Below are positions 1-6,677 of a stretch of DNA of 19,316 bases, one piece after another. The DNA is from Acidobacteriaceae bacterium. GTDB lineage: Bacteria; Acidobacteriota; Terriglobia; Terriglobales; Acidobacteriaceae. The notes under the pieces were generated by a model that did not search any database, was not told the DNA's origin, and was given only the letters and a program-made list of their open reading frames with translations. Every line of letters starts with the position of its first letter. The stretch's first letter is position 1. The stretch spans positions 1-19,316 of the forward strand of contig JAUTWY010000268.1 in the NCBI GenBank assembly GCA_030838305.1, given 5' to 3'. A program made the translations under genes and the position numbers.

Positions 1-482
1 GGGCCGTGCCAATATCCGAAGAGGTCGAAGTAGCCTCTATGGTTGCCACCGAGGAGCGCATCATGGGCAGTTCGCCGCTCAAGCAGACGAAAATCCATCA
101 AGGCACCGTCGGTGCTCCGCCATCCGCCATAGATCGTGCCGCTCAGGTCGAGATTTTGCGTCACGCCCCGTGAAGTACACAGCAGCGCGTTGCCCTGTAT
201 GCCTCCTGTGGGTCGCAAGCCATCAAGACGAAGGCGCGAGAAGTGCGACGCGGGGAAGAGAGTAACCATCAGAGGGTAGGTTCCGCGCTGCGTAACCAGT
301 TTGCCGGTCCCCGTCCAATACAATAGGGGCGTCGAGCGGTCACCGATATGAAAGGCCCAGGGATCCAGCACCACAACCACCGCATAGACCGCGAACAAGC
401 AGGCAATCAGTCCGAAGACGCCAATACGCCCACGCTGTTTCCTCTGGGCGCCGACACTTAAACTATGGCTGGCCCTCGGCAA
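1..482 (-). CDS. Unrecognised single-pass membrane protein, 3' end missing
   Basis: The reverse strand is open from a TTG at 480-482 to the window edge (160 codons plus 2 bases, no stop), so the C-terminus is missing. The start is chosen because a strong AAGGAGG lies six bases upstream and overlaps the stop codon of the preceding DUF3617-like gene; no ATG is suitably placed. The protein opens with a short basic segment (about residues 1-18, RKQRGR), then one hydrophobic helix (about 19-38, VFGLIACLFAVYAVVVVL). After that comes a soluble part with DPWAF, a WTGTGKL motif, a PASHFSRLRLDG stretch and Trp/Gly/Tyr-rich segments such as YGGWRST and FDLFGYW. This predicts an N-in inner-membrane anchor with an extracytoplasmic domain. 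I do not recognise the family. The tight spacing suggests co-transcription with the DUF3617-like gene. Confidence 0.75.
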   Translation of the reverse strand, partial: MPRASHSLSVGAQRKQRGRIGVFGLIACLFAVYAVVVVLDPWAFHIGDRSTPLLYWTGTGKLVTQRGTYPLMVTLFPASHFSRLRLDGLRPTGGIQGNALLCTSRGVTQNLDLSGTIYGGWRSTDGALMDFRLLERRTAHDALLGGNHRGYFDLFGYWHG

Positions 483-483
483 T

Positions 484-495
484 CCCCTCCTCCTT
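484..495 (-). promoter_or_regulatory. Ribosome binding site deciding a TTG start
   Basis: On the minus strand AAGGAGGAGGGG lies directly before the TTG at 482-480. It overlaps the TAA stop of the upstream DUF3617-like gene (494-496), an arrangement typical of translationally coupled neighbours. It is the main argument for a TTG start here. Confidence 0.7.
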
Positions 496-1072
496 ATTTC
501 ACATCGCCACAGCTGGAGCCCAGCCACTTGGAGGTCCACGTGCCTTCAAAGTTCATGGTGTGATCGTTACCGTCCATCGTCGAATGGTACGAGCCATTGA
601 CATGTTCTGGATCAGCCGCTACCAGTTCAAGCATGCCGGTTACATGCATGCCCGCTGTCTCGCAGACAATCCTTCCCTTGAGATTTGTGCTTGTGGAATT
701 GACCACGGTCGTGGTGCATTCCTTTGCTTCGGCGATCTTCAATCTGTCTCTTTCCAGGTCCTCCCTGGTGACACAGTGCTTCTCGGTTTCGGCGCTGGTG
801 TGTCCACCGGAGTTCGCCTTCATTCTCTCCTCCATCCTGGCGCGCTGCTCTGGTGTCAATCGGTTCAGCAATTCAGTAGGGATCGGTATCTCGCCTGTCC
901 TCTTGATCGTTCGCGTGCTCTCCCAAAGGCCAGGCTTAATATTCAGGGACTGCAGCTTAATCGTGGATTGCGCTGACTTCTGAGTCTGGGCCCAGGCAGC
1001 GCTCGCGTCGATAACAGTAAGCGGCAAAACGAAGCCGACCAATCCGAACAACATTGTGACGAATTTCTTCAC
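494..1072 (-). CDS. DUF3617-like exported protein
   Basis: 192 residues with a GTG start at 1072, preceded on the minus strand by AAGGAGGAG (1085-1077) at good spacing. Residues 1-28 form a Sec signal peptide ending in ASAAWAQ. The mature protein has the hallmarks I associate with the DUF3617 family: a PGLWE motif at about 47-51, a Cys of the HCVTRED segment at about 100, two further Cys in KECTTT and RIVCET, and a C-terminal SKWLGSSCGDVK. Four Cys suggest disulfides in the periplasm. A charged segment (LTPEQRARMEERMKANSGG, about 72-90) interrupts the domain. The biochemical role of the family is unknown to me. It precedes the single-pass membrane protein gene with a ribosome binding site overlapping its stop, so the two are likely one operon, divergent from the large regulator. 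Confidence 0.85.
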   Translation of the reverse strand: MKKFVTMLFGLVGFVLPLTVIDASAAWAQTQKSAQSTIKLQSLNIKPGLWESTRTIKRTGEIPIPTELLNRLTPEQRARMEERMKANSGGHTSAETEKHCVTREDLERDRLKIAEAKECTTTVVNSTSTNLKGRIVCETAGMHVTGMLELVAADPEHVNGSYHSTMDGNDHTMNFEGTWTSKWLGSSCGDVK

Positions 1073-1307
1073 GGTGCTCCTCCTTCGACAAAACTGGTCT
1101 CACTCCAACGCTCGGCAGAATGCGTCAAAGCGGGCGAAGGGTCAAATGAAACGCAAATTAAACCGTTCTGACATGACAAACCTTTTGTATTGAGGATGCT
1201 AGGAGGTTTGCTGACACGTGGAATCGTTCGGAAAACAGGAGGCACTCCGGGTCTGCCCTGTAACGGACTTACGTGGCACAACACTACTTAAGGTAGCGCT
1301 GTATTTT

Positions 1308-1337
1308 GTGGCAGACCGTTACCGTCAATGCTATGAT
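1308..1337 (+). promoter_or_regulatory. Putative extended -10 promoter of the CadC-like regulator
   Basis: TGCTATGAT at 1329-1337 is an extended -10 element (TGn followed by TATGAT, 5 of 6 to consensus). An acceptable -35, GTGGCA at 1308-1313 (4 of 6), lies 18 bases upstream. Transcription would begin near 1344, giving a leader of about 22 bases to the ATG at 1366. This excludes upstream in-frame starts at 1306 and 1333. The rest of the 293 bp divergent gap (1073-1365) shows no gene I can support. Confidence 0.55.
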
Positions 1338-1365
1338 TCCAGCCACATTCATGGGGGGCGGGCTC

Positions 1366-4236
1366 ATGGAAAGCACGGCCGACGTCGGCAATGTCTTTCG
1401 TTTCGGGTTATTCGAGGCAAATTCCACAAGCAATACGCTCACACGGGGCGGTCTTCGGGTCAAAATCCAGGATCAACCTTTCCAGCTCTTGATGTTGTTG
1501 CTCCAGCGTCCAGGCGAAGTTGTGACTCGAGAGGAGTTGCGGCAGAGCCTGTGGCCCGAGGGAACGTACGTCGATTTTGACGGGAGTCTTAACGTCATCC
1601 TCAAGAGGCTTCGGGCCGCGCTCGATGACGACCCCGAGAACCCGCGGTTCGTCCAGACGGTCCCGCGACGCGGCTACCGCTTCATCGCCCCGGTTGCCGT
1701 GGAGAAGACCCCAGAACCGGTTTCGGAGCAAGCCCTTCGCCATGCCACATTGCCGGTCGAAAGTCTTCAATCTTCCGCTCAGGCTTCGGCGATAACTGCA
1801 TTTCCTGTTCCGAACTTGGAACGGCGCCGTTCTCCTTATATATACGCAGTCTTTGCCTCTGTCATCCTGCTGCTCTCGATGGGCGTAGCGCTCGCGTGGT
1901 ACTACGGGCGGTTGGGGACCAAGCCGACCGTATCTTCCGTCCAGATGCGCAAGTCGGTTGCGGTGCTTGGATTCCAGAATCTGTCGGGCCGTGCGGAAGA
2001 TGCTTGGCTGGCGGTAGCTCTTTCGGAGATGTTGAGCACCGAACTTTCAGGTGGCGAAAAATTGCGACTGGTTTCCGGAGAAGATGTCTCCAACCTGCGA
2101 GTCTCTGCCCCGTGGCCTTCAGCCGACTCGCTTGATCGCGGCACCAGCACACGCATTGGCGACGCCCTGAACAGCGACGTGCTGGTGCTGGGCTCATACA
2201 TGATGATCGGCACAGCTGATCAGGGTCAGTTGCGGCTTGACGTTCGTATGCAGAATGGGAAGACGGGCGAAATACTGACGGAAACTGCAGAGGTCGGCAG
2301 CCGGCAGGATTTGTTCCGTTTGGTCTCGCGAATCGGCGCCCAACTGCGCGGTCGCCTTGGTGTCGAGCAGTTACAGGGCACCGAAGAAGCCAGCGTGCTC
2401 GCTGCTTTGCCGCTGGATCCAGAAGCGGCACGGTTCTATTCCCTTGGAGTTACGAAGCTGCGGCAGTTTGATGCACTCGCAGCCAAGGACCTGCTCGAAC
2501 AAGCGTCCGAAATCGATCCCAAATTCTCGCTGGTGCACGCCATGTTGGCGCATGCGTGCTCGCAACTAGGGTACCAGCAGGAGTACCAAGAAGAAGCCAA
2601 AAAGGCATTCGACCTGTCCACCGACCTGCCTCGGGCCCAGCGGCTGTTAGTGGAAGGCGAATATTACGAGAGCATGGGAAGGCAGGAGCGGGCGGCGTCG
2701 GTGTACCACGCGCTCTTTGAATTGTTTCCCGACAACGTGGAATACGCCTTGCGCCTGGTTTCGGCGCAGAGCTTGTCGGGTCACGGCACTCAGGCGATGG
2801 AAATTATTCGTCAACTGCGGAGCCTGCCGGCGCCTTCATCCGATGATCCGCGAATTGATTTAGCGGAATCGCGGGCGATGAAAGATGACAAACCGGCGGC
2901 GCTGGTCTTGGTACGAAGCGCGATGAGCAAATCATCCGGCCGAGGACAGAAGCTGGTTTATGCGCTGGCGAGAAAAGAAGAGTGCATGCTTCTGAACTAC
3001 ACTGAACACCCCGATCAGGCCCTGCCGTCTTGCGAAGATGCGTTCAACATTTTCCTGTCTGCTGGAAACAAGGTTGCTGCCGCCGACTCTGTGCGCCAGA
3101 TGGCAGACACGCTCGGAACTCAGGGCCATTACGAGCGCGCAATTGAAACGTACCAGCGAGCGCTGAACCTGCTGGAAGGTCTAGGAGAACACGAAAAAAC
3201 AGGGTCCGTTCTGAATAACATGGCCATTGCCTATGAGAATGAGGGAAAGCTGGATCGCACTGAACAGTTATACCGCGGGGCTAAGGCCGAATTCGAGCAG
3301 AGCGGCGATCTGAACAACGAGGTGACCGCGATGGGCAATATTGCGGACATCTACTACCTCCGAGGCAATTTGAAAACGGCGGAGAAGTCGTATCAGGAAG
3401 CGTTGAAAGTAGAAACCTCGCGGGAGAATAGCAATCCGGGCTATTTGTTGTATCGACTGGCCGACTTGAGCTTAACCGAGGGGCGAGTTCAGGATGCCCA
3501 CCGTTTGGCGCAGCGGGCAATCGACTCTTACCTCTCGACCCATGGAGGGTATCAATACCTGAGCAGTGCGATGATTGTCCTTGGCGAGGCGTTGGAGACA
3601 CAGGGCGATCTGGCCGGCGCGCGTTCACAATTCGAACAAACGCTGGCTATTCGGCAGAAGATGGGTGCGCTGGAGCTTACCGCCGAGAGCCAGGCCGCGC
3701 TCGCCGCTTTGGACATCGAAGAAGGTCGAACCGAGGAAGCTGGGTCTTTGATTCGAGCTGCACTCGCTGAATTTGAGAAGGAAAAAAGCGATCCGGATTC
3801 AAGCGCCGCGTATACGCTTTTAAGCCGGACCTTGCTTATGCAAGGCGAACTGGACGAAGCACGCCAAGCGGCCCAGCACGGAGCTGACCTCAGCCTTACC
3901 AGTTCGGATCCTGCGTTGAGACTGTCCGCTCAGATTCAGCAAGCGCGAGTGGATATGGCAAGTTCAAAGAATGAGAATGCAAATTCAGCATCGGCCTTTC
4001 GGCGCCTGAATTCGGTCACTGCCACCGCCAAACGACTGGGTTATTACAACTTCGAAATCGAAGCGCGACTTGCGCTGGGCCAACTAGAACTAAAAATCAA
4101 CTCCTCATTGGGGCACAAGCAGCTGAAAGCGCTCGCCGCAGAAACACGCAACCGTGCTTATGAGCTCGTCGCCCGTCACGCGGAAGAAGTAATGTCCAGC
4201 GCAACAGTGGTCGCTGAGAATCGCTCAACCCGCTAA
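1366..4236 (+). CDS. CadC-like winged-helix regulator with TolB-like region and TPRs
   Basis: 956 residues from the ATG at 1366, chosen because GGGGGGCGGG precedes it and the likely promoter lies just upstream. Residues 10-110 are an OmpR/PhoB-type winged-helix domain, including the LLQRPGEVVTREEL and VQTVPRRGYRF signatures. A single membrane helix lies at about 158-180. Residues 197-330 begin KSVAVLGFQNLSG, the TolB-like region often found next to this DNA-binding domain. About 370-930 is a long array of TPR-type helices (for example YERAIETYQRALNLLEG, KTAEKSYQEALKVE). The topology resembles CadC/ToxR one-component regulators: cytoplasmic DNA binding with an extracytoplasmic sensory or protein-binding part. 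Such proteins are abundant in Acidobacteriota. It sits between the divergent DUF3617 pair and the exported-protein cluster, so either could be a target (inference). Signal and operator are not visible. Confidence 0.9.
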   Translation: MESTADVGNVFRFGLFEANSTSNTLTRGGLRVKIQDQPFQLLMLLLQRPGEVVTREELRQSLWPEGTYVDFDGSLNVILKRLRAALDDDPENPRFVQTVPRRGYRFIAPVAVEKTPEPVSEQALRHATLPVESLQSSAQASAITAFPVPNLERRRSPYIYAVFASVILLLSMGVALAWYYGRLGTKPTVSSVQMRKSVAVLGFQNLSGRAEDAWLAVALSEMLSTELSGGEKLRLVSGEDVSNLRVSAPWPSADSLDRGTSTRIGDALNSDVLVLGSYMMIGTADQGQLRLDVRMQNGKTGEILTETAEVGSRQDLFRLVSRIGAQLRGRLGVEQLQGTEEASVLAALPLDPEAARFYSLGVTKLRQFDALAAKDLLEQASEIDPKFSLVHAMLAHACSQLGYQQEYQEEAKKAFDLSTDLPRAQRLLVEGEYYESMGRQERAASVYHALFELFPDNVEYALRLVSAQSLSGHGTQAMEIIRQLRSLPAPSSDDPRIDLAESRAMKDDKPAALVLVRSAMSKSSGRGQKLVYALARKEECMLLNYTEHPDQALPSCEDAFNIFLSAGNKVAAADSVRQMADTLGTQGHYERAIETYQRALNLLEGLGEHEKTGSVLNNMAIAYENEGKLDRTEQLYRGAKAEFEQSGDLNNEVTAMGNIADIYYLRGNLKTAEKSYQEALKVETSRENSNPGYLLYRLADLSLTEGRVQDAHRLAQRAIDSYLSTHGGYQYLSSAMIVLGEALETQGDLAGARSQFEQTLAIRQKMGALELTAESQAALAALDIEEGRTEEAGSLIRAALAEFEKEKSDPDSSAAYTLLSRTLLMQGELDEARQAAQHGADLSLTSSDPALRLSAQIQQARVDMASSKNENANSASAFRRLNSVTATAKRLGYYNFEIEARLALGQLELKINSSLGHKQLKALAAETRNRAYELVARHAEEVMSSATVVAENRSTR

Positions 4237-4422
4237 CAGGCGCCTGCACAAGTTCTGTCTCCTACGCCGTACCTAACCAAAGTTTCCCCGGCCCCCAATC
4301 GGACAGGCTCGTTGCAGGTCCCACTATCTGCCTCTGTGAATCGCATCTCTGTGTCATCCGTCGCTACAACCCTTTGAGATAGCAGTGCTTACCAAGTCAG
4401 CGTCTTTTAATCTGCGTTTCCT

Positions 4423-4452
4423 TTGACGGCCTGCACTCTGACGCTGTATTTC
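4423..4452 (+). promoter_or_regulatory. Possible promoter of the exported-protein cluster
   Basis: TTGACG at 4423-4428 matches the -35 consensus at 5 of 6 positions. It is followed after 18 bases by TATTTC at 4447-4452, a weak -10 (3 of 6). Transcription would start near 4459, about 26 bases before the first gene of the cluster. A 7-base inverted repeat (CAGCGTC at 4398-4404, GACGCTG at 4440-4446) brackets the -35 and spacer and could be an operator, but is short enough to be chance. The remaining gap from 4237 holds only a palindrome, CAGGCGCCTG at 4237-4246, directly after the regulator stop and without a T-tract. Confidence 0.35.
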
Positions 4453-4484
4453 AGGCGCATGCGGTAGCGGGGACGAAACGGACC

Positions 4485-5027
4485 ATGAACTTGATGAATT
4501 GCAGCTGGCAGAACTGGGTAATTAAAGGGGTGGTTGTCATCACTTGCTGGCTTTGGACAGGAAAGACAGTTTACGGGCAAGCGACGAAGCCTACGGGCTT
4601 GCTCCATCCTCAGTGCACCACGATTTTGAGCGCAGGATGCACGGTCAGCCAGCTGCAGCTGCGGTTCCGGACCGGAAACGACGATCTTCGGGGAGGAAAT
4701 GACAATCTGAATATCACGATTCATTTCTCTGACGGCACGACGAAATTTGAGCCGAATGTCAATCACGGTCAGAGAAGGGCGGATGGAAGCTCCCATGGGG
4801 CTGAGGTCCTCCTTAACCGACCCGTAACCGTCGACCAGATCAAGACCATAACACTCTCTGACACATTCACCGGCGGCTCCGGCGGAGACAACTGGAATAC
4901 GAACTCCATGCAGGTTGAAGCGACAGTGAACTCGGTATCTCAGCGCATCGCCCAGTTCGGGTTTCACCGCTTCAGCGCGGACTCGTCCGGACCTAAGGCA
5001 AAAGAACTGACGATTCCGGTCAAGTAA
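4485..5027 (+). CDS. Small secreted beta-sandwich-like protein
   Basis: 180 residues. The N-terminus carries a hydrophobic signal segment (about 12-26, WVIKGVVVITCWLW) with likely cleavage near VYGQA, so the product is exported. The mature part, about residues 45-155, contains FRTGNDDLRGGNDNLN, a later NVNHG segment, a PVTVDQIKTITLSDTF strand and GGSGGDNWNTNSMQVEA. I recognise this pattern (TGNDDLRGGN ... GGDNWN ... V.A) as a recurring module of secreted bacterial proteins, probably a PLAT-like beta-sandwich that may bind calcium or ligand; that fold is inferred. Two Cys near the start (QCTTILSAGC) may pair. An alternative start lies at 4494. The upstream ribosome binding site is weak. It heads the co-oriented cluster, 55 bp before the first large paralogue. 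Confidence 0.75.
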   Translation: MNLMNCSWQNWVIKGVVVITCWLWTGKTVYGQATKPTGLLHPQCTTILSAGCTVSQLQLRFRTGNDDLRGGNDNLNITIHFSDGTTKFEPNVNHGQRRADGSSHGAEVLLNRPVTVDQIKTITLSDTFTGGSGGDNWNTNSMQVEATVNSVSQRIAQFGFHRFSADSSGPKAKELTIPVK

Positions 5028-5082
5028 ATGCCGGCTCCTTGGCAAAGGCCATGAGGCTAACTGATGAAGGGGAGGAATTCAA

Positions 5083-6651
5083 ATGCGTAGGAATCTGACA
5101 CTGAGTCTGCTGCTGACCGGGCTGTGCATTGGAAAATGTTTGGCCCAGCAAGAAAGCGACCGGATCCAAAGCAGGATGGCAACGTCCCTGATACAGGGGA
5201 GGGCGGCCAACCCAGCGGTGACCGCCGGGAATTGGAAATCCAACCGGTTGATTTCGTCGGCCTTGGCTCGCTCCGTTCTGGTGAGACCAACGCGTACTAC
5301 GCCAGACGGCGATGGCGGTAACTCCGCCGTGACGGGTCTGCTGCGCAAGCAGAGTGCGGCAGCACAAACTATTTTGTCCTCGGGAGCGAGTGCTCGTGCC
5401 TTCACAGGCGGTGTGCGCCCCGCGGGCACACCGCAGAACGGGATGCTGCTGAACGGCGGAACAAACCCGCAACTCATGGAAAACGGCGCTGCGCCACGGA
5501 TTGGCGCAGGCCAGACGATGTCTGCGTCTGGTAGTCAGACGACACTGAACGGCTCTTCTACGACGACATCAGCAGCTCAGAGCGGACCCACTCGGCACCA
5601 AGCTCCTGATTCGCCAAAACCGCAAATGATCGGCACTCGGGCTCCGAATCCGACACAGTTATGCATAGGCGGAATTGCCAGTGTGGACGGGCAGAAGTCG
5701 GGGATCTGGTTCAGCCCCGTGTCCGGGCCAGATGGGACGTTCGTGATCCAGGGTTGTGGATTTGGCAACACGTCAGGCCAGGTGTATTTGAGCAGCCTGC
5801 ATTACGCATCCGCGTCGCCGACGGGAGCCGCACGCGGAGTGCTGAGGTCCCCAATCTTTCGCAATCGCGTGTCATTTCAGATTACTGCTAATGGATGGAG
5901 CGACCGGCAGATCGTCGCGCAAATTGATTCGAACGCTGGTGGCTTCTATGACACGAATAACGTCACTCTGGTGGTAAAGACCGCTAGCGAGCAGGAATAT
6001 CAGGCGGCGGGGATGAATTTCCTGGCGGCGCGCGAAGACCAGATGCTCCAGTTGCTCCCAAAACCGCCAGTTTGCGCCCAATCCACCGGCTACTCGTGCG
6101 TGCCCTTGGGAGTCAGTCTGGCCACGGTCAACGCTACTATGGCCGGCCCGGTTCAGCCCGAAGTTGAATCGCCTTCGTTAGCCCTGCTTCAAGCCGGCGA
6201 GACGATTGCGGTGGCCCGTGAAACGGCAGTCGATCAGTTCCCAATTCCCGCGAATCCAGGGCACAGTTTCCCGGGCGGCACCGACACGTATCAATTCCAT
6301 TTTGCACCGGGATTTCAGCTGGACCCGCACAGCGGAGTGCAGTTGCGCCACTCGAGCCCTGACGCCAGTTATTGCCAAACGGTGGGCGGAATGCCATCCA
6401 AGAGCGGCAACTGGAGTGTGAGCTACACATCAACTTCTTCGTTTCAGGTCTCCTGGGAGGCAGATGACTGCTGGCCGAATTCGATCATGACCAGCGGCAA
6501 GTCACTGGACGTTCTCAATTATGCAAGTGTGTCGGCCTACGAACTGGAGATCACCGTCCTGGGACCGCGCGGCGTGAGTCCGTGGCCGAGCGGGAATATG
6601 GGCTCGCTGGCGACACCGCCGCAACCTTTGCCGATGTTGCTGCAGCAATGA
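5083..6651 (+). CDS. Secreted mosaic protein A (IPT-like and GP-PW C-terminal domains)
   Basis: 522 residues with a strong GGGGAGG upstream of the ATG. Residues 1-21 are a signal peptide ending CLAQ. Residues 25-190 are a low-complexity Ser/Thr/Gly/Ala/Asn linker with a GMLLNGG motif. Residues 192-325 form an IPT-like domain: LCIGGI, then FVIQGCGFG, VYL, a GWSDRQIVAQID strand, VTLVV, and closing MNFLAAR. Residues 397-506 form a C-terminal domain: FHFAPGFQLD, FQVSWEADDCW, YELEITVLGPRG, then PWPSG. The two downstream genes encode proteins with the same two domains in the same order, so this is the shortest member of a three-gene paralogous family. It lacks the TNADVI domain and LNPQP motifs of the others. 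Secretion is supported by sequence. Function is unknown; a structural or ligand-binding surface role is inferred. Confidence 0.85.
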   Translation: MRRNLTLSLLLTGLCIGKCLAQQESDRIQSRMATSLIQGRAANPAVTAGNWKSNRLISSALARSVLVRPTRTTPDGDGGNSAVTGLLRKQSAAAQTILSSGASARAFTGGVRPAGTPQNGMLLNGGTNPQLMENGAAPRIGAGQTMSASGSQTTLNGSSTTTSAAQSGPTRHQAPDSPKPQMIGTRAPNPTQLCIGGIASVDGQKSGIWFSPVSGPDGTFVIQGCGFGNTSGQVYLSSLHYASASPTGAARGVLRSPIFRNRVSFQITANGWSDRQIVAQIDSNAGGFYDTNNVTLVVKTASEQEYQAAGMNFLAAREDQMLQLLPKPPVCAQSTGYSCVPLGVSLATVNATMAGPVQPEVESPSLALLQAGETIAVARETAVDQFPIPANPGHSFPGGTDTYQFHFAPGFQLDPHSGVQLRHSSPDASYCQTVGGMPSKSGNWSVSYTSTSSFQVSWEADDCWPNSIMTSGKSLDVLNYASVSAYELEITVLGPRGVSPWPSGNMGSLATPPQPLPMLLQQ

Positions 6652-6677
6652 GAGATGACTGAATGGGAGAACAGGGC

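Noticed and set aside
1117..1145. Possible minus-strand promoter for the DUF3617-like gene: TTGACC, 17 bases, CATTCT
   Set aside because: The -35 is fair but the -10 matches only 3 of 6 bases, and a second TTGACG overlaps. Not strong enough to list.
1069..1284. Minus-strand open frame of 71 codons reaching into the DUF3617-like gene start
   Set aside because: It lies in the divergent promoter gap, overlaps the ribosome binding site of the DUF3617-like gene, and its product looks like random translation.
1306..1365. Upstream in-frame extension of the regulator from a TTG at 1306 or an ATG at 1333
   Set aside because: Both fall within or before the extended -10 promoter and have no ribosome binding site as good as the one before 1366.
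4407..5045. Long minus-strand open frame of 212 codons opposite the small secreted protein
   Set aside because: Arg/Pro/Cys-rich shadow of the plus-strand gene, whose signal peptide and domain pattern are convincing.
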